Assembly: GCA_002633025.1 (NCBI GenBank)
Contig: NMRB01000665.1
Span: 173,078-237,077 of the forward strand
DNA: 64,000 nt
Direction of reading: 5' to 3'
Source: Notospermus geniculatus
Taxonomy: Eukaryota > Nemertea > Pilidiophora > Heteronemertea > Lineidae
Each line of letters begins with the position of its first letter. Position 1 is the stretch's first letter. Made by a program: the position numbers and the translations under genes. Of the stretch, positions 36,101 through 47,699 are shown in pieces. The notes under the pieces were generated by a model, which made no database searches, was not told the origin of the DNA, and was given only the letters and a program-made list of their open reading frames with translations.

Positions 36101-36200
36101 GACTAGTTCCTATCTTTGCCGCTTCAGTCCCGCGGCGCTCCTCCACAACGGAGAGCAGCGCCGCGGGAATGAAAGGCAAAGACGGGAATCAGACTATTTA
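36101..36200. repeat. Foldback hairpin upstream of tRNA-Glu
   Basis: GACTAGTTCCTATCTTTGCC pairs with GGCAAAGACGGGAATCAGAC; inner CCCGCGGCGCTCCTCC with inverse. Confidence 0.75.
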
Positions 36201-36406
36201 ATAAAGGAATTCCGATGTCTTTCTGCAGGAGAAGGCCTTTGCGATTGATCACAAGATTTCACCCATGGCGTTCATGGCCATTCCACTACTTTCATTTTCA
36301 ACGCCACCGGAAGCGCACTTCAAACCGAGGCAGACGTAAACAAACGCTGATTGGACGAAATCTGACCGACTTCCGCCTTGAGAATGGCATCCACTACGAC
36401 AGGCAA

Positions 36407-36478
36407 TCCCATATGGTCTAGTGGTTAGGATTTCTGGCTCTCACCCAGGAGGCCCGGGTTCGATTCCCGGTGTGGGAA
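36407..36478 (+). tRNA. tRNA-Glu (anticodon CTC), copy 1
   Basis: The 72-base sequence folds as a cloverleaf: a 7-bp acceptor stem (TCCCATA with TGTGGGA), A box GGTCTAGTGGTTAGG, anticodon arm TCTGG-CTCTCAC-CCAGG with anticodon CTC at 36440-36442, and B box GGTTCGATTCC. It closely resembles metazoan tRNA-Glu(CTC). A T7 run just downstream is a Pol III terminator. Confidence 0.94.
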
Positions 36479-36490
36479 CGCACTTTTTTT

Positions 36491-38520
36491 ATACATTCTG
36501 TATATTATTGTCGCCTTTTAAATTTTTCCTGAGAGCAAAATGGATTTGATTTTTTGATGGATTTGTTTTTTCTCAAATTTTCTTGGGAATGTGAGGTGCT
36601 TTAAACCAGAGAGGCCGGCAGTGGACTCGTTTGTCGTCATTTCAAACCAGTATGACATTGACAGCAATGAGGAAGTTGATCTAAACATAGAAAGAAGGTT
36701 TGTGGGTCACAGGGTCACGGGGTCTGATCCACTTTTACAAGAATTATCCTTCACTTAGAGCTTCTATAACCATGTTAACATATCACGAACTCAACTAAGT
36801 GTGGTATGACACAATTATTTTGATCAGGAATTCGGTCAAACGTGTCCCCAGGAACTGACGACTTGAGGAAGTGATCCTTCACCTTGGGATGTGCAGTGAA
36901 GGTGGTGGGAACTACTACAGGGTGGCTCAGTTAACATCACATTTTCCTCTCAAACCTCTAGTCAGTGTTTCCAATGCGCTGACTGAATGCAGATCTCAAG
37001 AATTAGCATGTTGGTGTAATGACATATTTGGTTTACACAAACGCCTTTTAGCCCACTTCATGACCTTGACCTTGACCCAGATTTTCGCCCAAGGTCATTT
37101 TTCAAATATCCTTGCCCTAGTCTTTAATAATCTTTCACTCGTTCATTTTAGAAACGATATTTTTTTCTTGACTTTTCCACTTGTTGTTTTGCTCAGTTAC
37201 CGTAGAATGACCCAAGTGCGGAGTCATTTTGGTCACAACGCTCGCAGCGACACCGTGTGGTGCTAGTACAGCGCCGTCCTCATTGACGTTCAAAGGTGTT
37301 ATCTGAGCGTCACCAATAGGGGAAGTAGATCGCCCCCTTATCAGCAGAGGTCGCATCCCTCCATAATGACGAAGGATTTTTGAAACGAATGTCTTCGAGC
37401 TACCTCCCGTCTTCCACTGTGAATGCAGCTTCTCAAATCAAGACCGGGGGAGGACAAGCAATTGGTGTAACAGCATTACTGTACACGACTGTCATAAAGT
37501 GGTACATCATGGAGCTCTTACGTCTATAAACCGTGCCCCTGATCGCGAGTATAGAAATCTCTCCTTTCTCCCAGTTAGAGGACATTGGCCTTTTCTCCAA
37601 ATGGCCATACTGCACTCAATAAACCTTGTAAAGTTATCCTTTCCAAATGACAACATTAAACTGCGTGGGAGGACAACATCTGTTGCCCAGTAAACCATCT
37701 TAAAAGCAATTTATTGAAGTGTCACGGTAAGGCTTGTTATTATTCTAATAAGGGTACGATAACTCGGGTATAAATAACATCTTCATTCCCTATAATTGAT
37801 GGTTTCTTCTCCAAGAGAAGTTTGCCGGCGGTGATTGCTCGTGGATTTATTGGCAGGGGTGCATTGAGATTCTCTTGTTAGAGATTCATTAAGCAACAGA
37901 TTAAAACATAGACAAGAATAGGAAAGAGCCAAAGGAAAGTACGGGCGGACCCAGGGACCTTTTTCAATGGGGAGAGCTTTTCTTTGAGGCCGATACCACT
38001 GAATAATTATAGAATTATCGCAAAGCCCCCCGAAACGCCAACGCGAACGTCAATCCTTTTGCTTGGTGCTCTCTTCCAATGAGGTTGGCGTTCGTTGCGA
38101 TGGAACGCTAACGCCAACGCCAATTCTATCGTTCGATGCCACAAAAGGGAAACAAGGGGACTTTGCAGAAACTAGGGAGTTTAAGAAAATCAAACGTTAA
38201 ACTTTAACTTTATGACATCGTTATTTTTCATACTGCGAATTCACCAGATTATATATTGCCTTTTCGGTACAAAAAATAACGTTGTCCTAAGTTAACGTTG
38301 ATCGTTTGGATACACCGGTACTTAGAAAATGAGTGTGACACCCCTTGTTGAAGATCAACTGTTTGTTTGTCCGAGGACCTGATACAAGCTTTCGACACTT
38401 AACCTGTCTTCATCAGGTATCTGTTGGTCGTTTGGATTTCTTAAACTCCCTCCTGTCTACCCAACCTGGCGAGATCTGTACCCCTCCCCCATGATGTCAG
38501 TAATAACGGCACCGAATTCA
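36491..38520. other. Region between the two tRNA genes
   Basis: Contains the decayed foldback at 38010 and a hairpin at 38378-38450. Short open frames here show no recognisable domain. Confidence 0.45.
38010..38181. repeat. Foldback element, CCCCCGAAACGCCAACGCGA family, copy 2
   Basis: Shares TTATCGCAAAGCCCC, CCGAAACGCCAACGCGAACG and CTTTTGCTTGGTGCTCTCTT with copy 1 but the right arm is diverged. Confidence 0.65.
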
Positions 38521-38528
38521 ACATGCAA

Positions 38529-38600
38529 TCCCATATGGTCTAGTGGTTAGGATTTCTGGCTCTCACCCAGGAGGCCCGGGTTCGATTCCCGGTGTGGGAA
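38529..38600 (+). tRNA. tRNA-Glu (anticodon CTC), copy 2
   Basis: Identical over 72 bases to the copy 2.1 kb upstream; anticodon CTC at 38562-38564. Only the CAA just before it and AACGC just after it are shared with the first copy; the remaining flanks differ, so it is not a recent large tandem duplication. A T5 run follows as Pol III terminator. Confidence 0.94.
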
Positions 38601-39466
38601 CGCTCTTTTTACCCTAATGCAATTATTTCTTCTTTTTATCTCCCTCCAACTGCCTGTCGCTAATCATTTTTTTCTCAACATGTATGAAGACGAGGTGCGG
38701 CCCCTTAAAGACTGGTGACCAAAAAAGAGCATAACTCACTCACCCGACCACAAGATTGTAACATAGAGAGAATGCATCCGCGGAATGCAAGGGAATACCA
38801 TTTCTTCTGCTAAAAAGGTTAACAGAGTGTTCGTTAATGTCATGCATTGTTCCCCGAGCAAGTTTTAGAGGATTATGACGGGAAATAAAGAAATGCACAC
38901 CCATTTTCTCGCACGATAACATCCTGAGAATTAACGACTTTCCCCGTCAACCGCGGGAGTCGGGTTTCCACTCTTCATCGGTCTCATTCACGGTTACAGA
39001 CACTGGAAAACTTTCAGGAAGAAGAGAATCTCTTCCGAAACTTTTTGAGACAATAGCTTTATAGAATGATGTTTATGTCATCTCACCTTCACCATTTGGC
39101 AATCTTTCTTGACGCCGAGGGTGGAGTTCACAGACAACAGATGGTTTTAGGGAGGTAAAGACGTCTTTTTTGGAATCGAGTTCTTTTTTAAGCTTCATTG
39201 CAGGCCAAACCTTGCATATCAGAATATGATCAGCAGATATCAGATCAGATATCAGATATCAGATTTATAGGTCTTTCTGCAACTTTCAAGTTTCCTCAAG
39301 GTTAGTGTTTTCTTTCATGGAGTGACTTGGAGGACAGACGTACTGTCCTCTACCAACACGCCGATTGTTACAAAAGCCCGAAAGACGAACACACTGACTG
39401 AAGTGACCACTCTCATCGTGAAATACAATCCCACCAACGAGACAAACATTCTATACATGTACTCTA

Positions 39467-39682
39467 ATCTCCCACTTACCTGTCCCATTCCTGAACTCGG
39501 AAAAAATGACCAAATCCTAAGTTGAAGATAGCGCACGCTGTCATTCTTTGCCAGGCTCGGACTGAGTGGGACAAGTAAGTGGACAGTTTCTGACCATACC
39601 CCACCCCATTATCTTCAACTACATGTATAGGATTGACTCATTTTTTTCCGAGTTCAGAAATGGGACAGGTAAGTGGGAGATT
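39467..39682. repeat. Foldback element, ATCTCCCACTTACCTGTCCC ends
   Basis: The left end ATCTCCCACTTACCTGTCCC and CTGAACTCGGAAAAAATGA recur inverted at 39639-39682. Confidence 0.85.
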
Positions 39683-41891
39683 ATATGATGATAAATCTTA
39701 TAACAGACCCCTCCCTCCCACAACACGACGTGGTACAACATAACATCCAACTTGGGGCAAAAGGCTTACCTTTCTTTGAGTCGCTCAGCAGTAAATCCTT
39801 GGCGAGTTACCTCAGCGGAGAGAAAGAAATGCGAGGTCTTCCGACTTGATGAGACTCCCGCTACCTCAAAATAACATCCATTCAGCCACCCCAGCATCCC
39901 ATGCGCCTCTCATTCAAATCATACCAACAACGGACGGTTTTATACGAACAGTACACTAGTTCCCATGACGTCATCATTTTCTGTTGTTTACAATGCGTGG
40001 GTGAACTATTTTTAGGAGCAATTTCGAAAGTGTTGACGCGGAATTGTTGGAAATTGATATAAATACTTTCATATGTCCCCTCGGGACAGAGAAGACCGAA
40101 TAGAGACAACCATTGACAGTTTGTCAACAATTATTCCACATGCAATCTGCTACCGGGGCGCAATGGTGACGTCACTACGAACCCCGGCATTCCGAAATAC
40201 CCTCAGAGCAAAATTAGAATAGTATGTTGACACATTGACTTCAGTCTCACTTGGGACCACTGGCCACTTTGTAACTGCATTTTATGAAGTTGGTCTCAAG
40301 TTTACTCATCCAGAGCCAAGATCAAAGGGTGCCGTATCAGCAGAGTCCCGGGATCAACTAGACTAGTTCCCGGTCGCACCGCTAGGGCTAAAGTGACATC
40401 CACACTGACAGGACAGCAACAACTAGAAATATTACAGCGGTACTGGATCAGTGTGACTTCTCGCACCAGTTACAATAAGGTAACAGAAATAACATAAATA
40501 ATTTACCATTCATGATTGATGGTAGCACTTCATTGATTCAGTAGGAGTTTTTAATGTTAGGAATAATGGATATTACACCAGAGGGAGGCTCGTTACCTCA
40601 GGATGGAGGTGGGTAAACATAATTATCTATTATTTCATTCATTTATCAAAAAGTAGCTTCACTTGTGGTCTTCAGTCATCATTAACCAATCCTCTTATGA
40701 TTGTTGTCGGACCTTTTCCTAATCACACCGGATGATAAATCGTCCCAGCTAACAACCACAAAACCAGGCGAATTCAAAATGTTCACCTTTGTAAACTTTT
40801 CGTGCCGCAGGCGTGTTCACTTCATTATCAAGCAGGACACTTTATTGAGGGGATAGGTCTCCAAATGCAGACTTTACCATGAAAGCTTCAGGATTCCTTT
40901 ATGGCTAAGCCTATTCTTAGGTCGCCGACGAGTATCTGCGCCAGACACAACTTTGGAGCACAACAAAAACAACAATCTTCTCGTGTTATTCAACCAAAAA
41001 GATATAGATCGCTTCAAAATACATGTAAACAGAAGAAGAACGATCATGAACGGCTGCTAATCTGGGTGTTGACGAGGTGTTTATAGAGTAACCTTGAGTA
41101 ATTATCATAATTGACTTCGTTGAAGAAAACAGGCATCTCATATCAAGAGGACAACGTTACAAACATACCAAATAAAGCAATGACACTTCCGGTCTGGAGC
41201 TCACTCTGAAATGCACAGCTTGTACAGTGCATGGTGTACAGGCCTTTTACAGCACGTAAGAAGGTCATGAATGGAGACCAACAGCAAGACGTTCTCCGTG
41301 TACATGAACATGTACAGTGAAGTTCAAAATGTACAGTGCATGCCCATTACATGCACCATACAAGTGTCCGTCAGTTACGAGTGGCGTTCGTGGAAACGAT
41401 GAACGGTTCAAAACCTTAGTTTATCACGTGAATGATGTTTGCAGATGTACTACACGATCATTTTCAAACCACGCCGTCACACGGAGACAATTCCCGACTT
41501 ACATAAGTATAAGATTATCATACATATCTAATTTTGTCGTATCATCCGCTGCAGCGAAATGTCATAGGATCAAGGAGAGTGAGATGAGGATGTTAAGGTG
41601 ACTGAGATAATTGTTTTGACTGAGCTAATGATGACCTGCCCGGCGTGGAAATGACGCCAAGATAATGAGCAACCCGTGACTTTTCATCCCGATAGGGCGG
41701 TGCTGCGAGCGGTTGGACCGAAGATGAAAAAACAGCAGAGGAATGTATAAACAATGCAACAGAAACGAAATGTCGAAAAACGAGTACAATCACTCATAGT
41801 GGTGGGAGGTAGCAGGTTCCTCATTAGATGAGGTAGGCATGAACGGATGTGGAATATGGAGACTCAGAAGGTTCCAGAGGGATGGTTCCTG

Positions 41892-42100
41892 ACTCACACG
41901 AAAATGAAAGTTATATTGAAGCTATTCAGGCACACGGAAATGAAAGTTATTGAAGCACACGGAAATGAAAGTTATTGACCCACGCGGAAATGTCGAAAGT
42001 TATTGAAGCACACGGAAATGAAAGTTATTGAAGCACACGGAAATGAAAGTTATTAAAGTATACGGAAATGAAAAGTTATTGAAGCACACGGAAATATGGT
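41892..42100 (+). repeat. 25-bp minisatellite, about 8 imperfect copies
   Basis: Unit CACACGGAAATGAAAGTTAT plus TGAAG. There are no unique spacers, so it is not a CRISPR-like array. Confidence 0.9.
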
Positions 42101-42414
42101 TGCCGAGTCACATGGAAGTGAAGGTGGGGGCAAAGGACATCCTGTATCTGGAAACTCACTCGATATACCTCATCACTCCACAGTGTCACTACATTCGATA
42201 TCAAAATAACCCGAGGGCGTCCTTCATGATTGCAATAGGTCTGGGATGCACCAGGTGATGGTATCGGTGTAGCTGATAACATGATAACACAATGATTTAA
42301 TGCCTTTGGCCCGTGGAGTTCGCGCTGTTAACTGAATATCATGGAAATAAAGGTATAGGCCTACTTCAAATTGAAAAAACTGATAACACCATTCGAAACC
42401 GAACCATCGCCGTC

Positions 42415-44122
42415 ATGGTAAGAGTCGCAGTTGTATGGGACGAAATGGATGGCCCTCCCTCGTACGGTTTTCAACTTCAGCTGACTGAGGTTTACACGGA
42501 TGCACGGATAGACATACGCTGCTAGTTTAACTCTCCTGTTCAATTTTTGCAGTCGCAGTTAGCCGCAGCCTTCATCATCTGCCTCGTGATTGTCCCGACT
42601 ATCGCCAAGGAAGCTAAGAGGACCCAAGTGACCGGGGATGTCATGAAAAGTGCTCATGAAGAGGTGAGGAAGTGTTAGATCAGACAAAATAAACTATTGG
42701 GACAAGACATGGTTTCAACTGCATGGTTCCCGCCCACAAAGGATGGATCTGCAGTGGTTTTAAACGATTCCCAAGTCATCAGATCTCCCCAATACATTGG
42801 TTCCGGGAGATCGCACCGCTATTAGCTTTTGTCACATTAGCCCTAGCGGTGCGATGGAGAACCAATCTAACCTCTCACTCGACGGAGGTTCCATCATGTG
42901 ATGTGTGGAAACGTTCATTCCGTTCCACAATATTCTTAGGCTTCCTTTACATCGAAGTATTCGGTATACGAAAACGCCGGTTTACAATGGCTTCACGGTG
43001 GTGAATCCTCGGAATGCCTTTGTTAACCGGCGTTTTCGTATACCGAATACTTCTATGTAAGGGAAGCCTTACCATGTCCTGTTCTTGGAAAGGACGTTTT
43101 GGGCAAGCCTAGATCTGCACACTTTTTAAGCATGCATTTAAACGACGTTGGGCTCCAAATACAGCAGCCACTCGTTGATGTCTATTACGTACATGTAGAC
43201 TGGTACCTGTACTCGAGCTGGTCTGCTGGGACAGCGGACCAGTCTAGTAGGGCGAGGCTTCAACGGAGCCCTGTCACCAGACAGTTACTTGATTGGCTGA
43301 GATATCCTCTCTTGATGTCTACATAATTTTTTCATCAAGGAGCAATGTGTCTCTGGGGAGACTTGTTCGACAAGTGGGAAAACTTCGTCCACGACGTGAG
43401 GAGAGGTTACGTCTACGCCATCTCTCGGCGGTCAAATGAACTATCTGATCAACTGCGATGCCATGTTATCATTTTCAGGCAAAACGTGCAAAGTTCGACC
43501 CTGATGAGTTAAAACTAAGATCGAAGACCGTTGCAGAGCTGAGGGCTCTCTTCGAAGCTCTTGGTCCAAAGCTGGTAATATACACAGTCAAGCTGCCGTC
43601 AGTCACGCTCTCAAGCACACCTTAATTCTGAACCAAGATACAGAAAAGCACAAAATTGACACACAAAATGATAATAAGCAAGAAGTCAATCTCCAGAATT
43701 CACGAATTTTCGACCCCAACCGGGGTCTTTTTCAAGTGGAACTTTACAATCTGAAACTCTAGAAAAGACTTTTCTAGAGTTTCAGATTGTAAAGTTCCAC
43801 TTGAAAAAGACCCCGGTTGGGGTCGAAAATTCGTGAATTCTGGACTTTAATTCTGAACAATATTTATATTGTGTAGGCCGAATCAAGGTTATCGCTGCAT
43901 CGTGCGATGTCGTCCCGAATATCAGGTGAGATGGCAAAGGGGCCTACAGTCCAAAATACTAGTACATGATAATCTTGTTTTTTTTTAGTTTCGGAAATAC
44001 CTGATCGATACGTTCGGGTGGAGGATGTCGCGAGCTATTTTGGAGTCTCTCAACATGTCTACAACACTAGGCGTGGGAAAGTAGGAGAAAGATTCAATGA
44101 CCGTACATGGGAATCAGGATAA
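42415..44122 (+). CDS. Small cysteine-free secreted protein / possible peptide precursor, 5 exons
   Basis: Not recognised. Exon 1 contributes only the ATG (42415-42417), followed by exons 42553-42663, 43479-43574, 43877-43925 and 43989-44122. Every border is GT-AG and the phases chain to 130 residues. The N-terminus MSQLAAAFIICLVIVPTIA is a good signal peptide. The rest has no cysteine, is charged, and has basic clusters (EAKR, EEAKRAK, NTRRGK) that could be processing sites. A helix-prone middle (SKTVAELRALFEALGPKL) precedes a tail EIPDRYVRVEDVASYFGV. It could be a neuropeptide or hormone precursor or a small secreted structural protein; the sequence does not decide. Intron 2 holds a near-perfect foldback (42938-43069) and intron 3 another (43693-43842). 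The stop abuts the first of the tandem duplicated units. Confidence 0.65.
42938..43069. repeat. Foldback element in intron 2 of the small secreted gene
   Basis: AGGCTTCCTTTACATCGAAG pairs with CTTCTATGTAAGGGAAGCCT; inner GTATTCGGTATACGAAAACG pairs with its inverse. Confidence 0.85.
43693..43842. repeat. Near-perfect palindrome in an intron of the small secreted gene
   Basis: Arms CCAGAATTCACGAATTTTCG and inverse meet at TAGAAAAGACTTTTCTA. The arm includes GACCCCGGTTGGGGTCGAAA, also found at 60074-60094, and the element continues left to about 43630 as a reverse copy of the repeat at 60068-60195. Confidence 0.85.
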
Positions 44123-44137
44123 CTTTTCTACCCGACA

Positions 44138-44330
44138 GGGCGGCGCTGTGAGCGGTTGTACCGAAGACGTCAAAAACAGAGCAAAGCAACGCAATGACGT
44201 CGCGTCACGACGTCCCTGACGCCGTGCAACACGGACGCCACGAGACGTCGAAAACAGAGCAAAGCAATCCAATGACATCGCGTGAAGACGTGTCCTTGAC
44301 GCAGTGCAACACGGGCAAACGTCGAGAAAG
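44138..44330 (+). repeat. CRE-rich tandem repeat upstream of copy A
   Basis: Two units homologous to the array at 47700-47965, with AATGACGTCGCGTCACGACG and GACGCAGTGCAACACGG. Whether the CRE-like sites bind anything is unknown. Confidence 0.7.
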
Positions 44331-44556
44331 AGGTACAACAGCTCACAGCGCCTCTAGTGGCGGTAGTTCAGTCATCAGGTTCCTTATTCCCAGCGAAAGA
44401 AAACTACACAATAAAGGATGATCTAAAAGCATTAAGTATTCGTTCAATTCAATTTCCCAATGAATTAAGAGCGGCACTCTCACCTGCCCTTCTGTTACGT
44501 TCGGTAGGCCTTATGCCGTTAAAAATATGTAAAAAAACATTTTAAAGGTAAACAGT

Positions 44557-44847
44557 ATGCCTGAAACTGTCACAGACGTACTCATTAGAAAGATGAGGGA
44601 GGGTCCTTTCAAAGGAAGACGGCTTCTGCAGGATTTATAAGAATTTGGTTGGTTTATTTGTTTTGATGATATTGCCGTTAGCAATGAAATGGTTGCGGCA
44701 ACAAGGAAGTTGAAAGTCAGAAAGCTGGTTCACGTCGGCCTACCGTTGGCCTATTTTCCAACTAAAGAGGACGACAACATCAAGTTAATTACATATTACG
44801 TTGAAAAGAAGCGCTGTTTTCCTGAAACGATATCAAATATCGCCTAA
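44557..44847 (+). pseudogene. Conserved open-frame remnant upstream of copy A
   Basis: From an ATG this frame reads 27 codons (to GPFKGRRLLQDL), one TAA, then 68 more codons (EFGWFICFDDIAVSNEM, LVHVGLPLAYFPTKEDDN, KRCFPETISNIA) to TAA. The residues look like a real protein, which I do not recognise. The same frame with the same internal stop exists upstream of copy B, so the stop predates the duplication. It is either a decayed gene or an exon pair with an unseen intron. Confidence 0.4.
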
Positions 44848-45063
44848 GAACTGTTTACAAAACACTGAACCTTTGGCAGACTGTGTCGACGACATTAACC
44901 ATGACCTCCAAAAATTCCCAGAAAACTCATAACCCGCTAGGCCTATCAGCCGCAGAGTTTAGTGATATCTTCGCTGACCCAGCCAGCTTCAGTCAGTTGA
45001 TTTGAGGTGGACGAAGGAACAAGACGGAACATATCTGAAGGAATCGCTGTGGTGTTGGACGAG

Positions 45064-46756
45064 ATGAAGTTTTTCCTACTGTTACTGGCCGTGGCCGCGG
45101 CTGCTGCCAATCTCCAGCTGATCGATCGCAAGGTAAGTGAAGTTTATTCACTGAAGACCCAATTGCAGTGTGATTGTTCCTTTTCCGTCTCTGGGATAGA
45201 AAGCAGACGAACAAATAGCGTTAACCCTGTCCACCGTGGTCAGATTACTTACATGTACTGTCTGAATCATGTTACTGTCAAGGATGCCTCCACCAGGCTT
45301 GATAGCCTAGTGACCATGTCCGCTTCAGCGGCAGGTCCTGGGCCACATGGGATGAATCATTGGCTCCTCAGTCCGTCGCATGGAAGCCGTGGTACCTTGT
45401 ACCTTGTGTCTTTGTAAGGGCAGACCCCATTCAAGTGAGGAACATGAGTAGCTTGAGATTGCCTCTTCCATACTCACGAGGGCCAGTAGTGCTATGGCTT
45501 CGGCCCTGATGGAAAAATCTGATACAAAATACAACTTCCTCAATGGACTCTTCTTTTTCTTCCAGATAGAAGAGACTGAAAATGCTGATGTTGATATTTC
45601 CCCGCTCAGTTCTTATGGTAAGTAGGCCCCAGGCCCCTGGTCTGAATCACGTGTGGGCCATTCCTGGAGTTCCCCAAAAAGGAAAGACTGGGGTAATACC
45701 ATATAAAACTGTGAAGCATTTTGAGCGCTAAAAGCCTCAGAGCTTCTTCAACGTCCAATCTTTTTAGAAATGATTGACCCCTGTGGTCGGATAGATGGTC
45801 TCGTAACCTTCGGCCAAAGTCCCGATCTTCCACATTTCAAGTGAGCTCTTTGGATGCTTTCAGTCTTGTCACCAAGCAATCCTACCGGTGCTTCTCTCTG
45901 GCGTTGTCGTGACATAAGGCCTTGAATTTCAACAATCCTGTGCAGCAGCCCAGGTCAACTATAGGCCTACTCGAGGTGAGGAAAAGACCACGACTACTTC
46001 TCACGGCACTCTCTTTTCTTTACAGCTCTACTTCTCAGATATCGCCGAGCAGGAAGGCGAAGGGTGAGGGCGACACAAGCTCCCCCTCCCGAACCCTTCA
46101 TGAAAGATTCCTTCATGACAAAACACGTGGCTAGGGCAGGAGAGATGAGGTTTGTGGGCGCGCCAGGAAGTGCCCGGTGGGAGAACACAATTGAGAGATT
46201 CGCCAAGGACAAAGCCAGAGATGGCTACAGGAAACAGGACAGGCCTCTCAGGGATGTGCTACCAGACTCGTACTCCATCATTGAATTGAGAAACAATGAA
46301 GATTACAACACACTGCGCCAGGATTTTCAAAACCGTCAAGGCAACGACTTCATAACTGGCCACTCTTATAAGGTGCACCAGTTCAATAAGAAACCCGACG
46401 GCATCAGCTACGACTTTGATAAAACGGACGAGTTTAGATTGGATCTGGGGGTGGATGGCAATGATGAGATCAACCACTTCGCCGGGACAGTCAAGTGTAG
46501 AAACAACGGGAGAAATAACAGAGGGCGAACCGGAAGGTCCCCGGTCTTCCGGTTGGGAGGCACGCTTTGCATGCGCACCTGGGTGAACCCCATGCGACCA
46601 GAGCCAACAACGCCGAGACGGGACAGAAACAGGGGTACTGGTAGTTCATCGGGATCGACTTCCCAGGGAGGGACACAAAACCGTCGACCCTGTCGAAGGG
46701 GCTTCCGCCGTGTCGCCGGGAGATGCCAGAGGATCCAAAGGCGTCAACGAACATAA
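45064..46756 (+). CDS. Tandem secreted cationic protein family, copy A (283 aa)
   Basis: Not recognised. Exons 45064-45132, 45566-45617 and 46026-46756 join in phases 0 and 1. Exon 1 is a signal peptide (MKFFLLLLAVAAAAANLQL). Exon 2 adds an acidic stretch IEETENADVDISPLSSY. Exon 3 opens with ALLLRYRRAGRRR, a run of furin/dibasic sites, so a mature form probably starts there. A conserved body follows (FMKDSFMTKHVARAGEMRF; LRQDFQNRQGNDF; SYKVHQFNKKPDGISYDF), then VKCRNNGRNN, LCMRTWVNPMRP, an R/G/S/T-rich linker, and a C-terminal PCRRGFRRVAGRCQRI. Four cysteines are conserved in all copies, enough for two disulfides. The basic tail suggests binding to polyanions (matrix, DNA, membranes), which is inference. 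Intron 1 carries a SINE. Copy A shares the same exon layout and 5' leader with B and C. Confidence 0.75.
45290..45545 (+). mobile_element. SINE family 1 copy in intron 1 of copy A
   Basis: Contains the head GGCAGGTCCTGGGCCACATG and the body through CTGATGGAAAAATCTGATAC. Its tail abuts the pyrimidine tract of exon 2, so the SINE may supply part of the 3' splice region. Orthologous copies sit in B (48900-49160) and C (52260-52730). Confidence 0.6.
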
Positions 46757-47490
46757 CTCCGGACAGTCATCTACACCAATCAAATGAACTGGTAACGTGA
46801 ACTGAACCAAGCTGCAATGATAAATCACTATGGCGAATAACTGTGATCGCCCAGGTTAAATTTATGACGATATGCGAGAATCTCTGAGGACTCTTTCGTC
46901 CTGACAACACCTCAGTCACGCCAGGAGAGGTCTCCAAGCCTTGCCAAGTGATGCAAGGACCGTTAGGCCGTATGCCCATCTTATTCCGTCACCTGAAAGG
47001 CAGACCAGGATACAGCAGGGAAGGCTTCCATAGAAAACATAAAGGTCACAGCAAATTTAATGCGATACCATTATCAATGACGTTGCAATCGTGGTCAAAA
47101 ATTCCCATACGCCATGATTACATCTTCGACCTTCGATGGTTCCTGGCACTGCACTCGTGGAGCGTAGTCGGAAGGCGAAGTGACCGGAGGCCTTCATTTT
47201 TCAAGCACTTGATTGAGAAGTGGGAAAACATCGTCCCCGACAAGATTCAAGATTGTTTTATTCAGACCTTAAAAAGGTACATGAAGTGCACAATATTTTA
47301 TGGTTGAACAACAACTTTGGCAACTGGCAAACAATAGGTCAAATGCGACGAAAGGTCCTCTAGGAAACATGTGTCCAACAGAAACTATAGTATCTGATTA
47401 AAGATTACAGATCAAGAACTGACAGAGAATTTTTTTCAAGCGCAACCAATGGTAGGTTATGCCCAACAGTCAGGAACAACAACAGTGTAA

Positions 47491-47622
47491 AGGCCCGTTT
47501 CCACATGAGCATATTTACGCCGCGTTTTGACGCTTCGCCTATTGTTTGGAAGCAGAGCGGCGGAAAATAACAAAAGATTTGACGCATCACTCAGCGTGAA
47601 ACGCGCATGTGGAAACGGGCCT
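47491..47622. repeat. Foldback element, GGAAGCAGAGCGGCGGAAAA family, copy 2
   Basis: AGGCCCGTTTCCACATG pairs with CATGTGGAAACGGGCCT; interior CCTATTGTTTGGAAGCAGAG. It lies between duplication units A and B. Confidence 0.8.
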
Positions 47623-47699
47623 CAAGGGACTCCTGGGCCCACATCCATGTCTACGAAGAGTCCATGTCCGATAATGAGGAATCCAGATAACTGTTTATG

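Larger units (their letters stand above)
38606..42414. other. Region upstream of the small secreted gene
   Basis: Contains an ATCAGAT microsatellite at 39228-39266, the foldback at 39467 and the 25-bp minisatellite. No gene could be supported; noncoding 5' exon sequence of the small secreted gene should lie just before 42415. Confidence 0.45.
44110..47200 (+). repeat. Segmental duplication unit A
   Basis: Begins around the GAATC..GATAACT sequence at the stop of the small secreted gene. It holds a CRE-like repeat array, the ORF remnant, the leader, copy A and about 450 bases of 3' flank. Unit B (about 47685-50965) and a 5'-truncated unit C (about 51735-54360) are homologous in the same order. 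Confidence 0.75.

Noticed and set aside
41892-42100. CRISPR-like array
   Set aside because: Units are contiguous with no unique spacers, in an animal genome; it is a minisatellite.
46259-46754. Minus-strand frames opposite copies A, B and C
   Set aside because: Shadows of exon 3; they recur only because the genes are duplicates.
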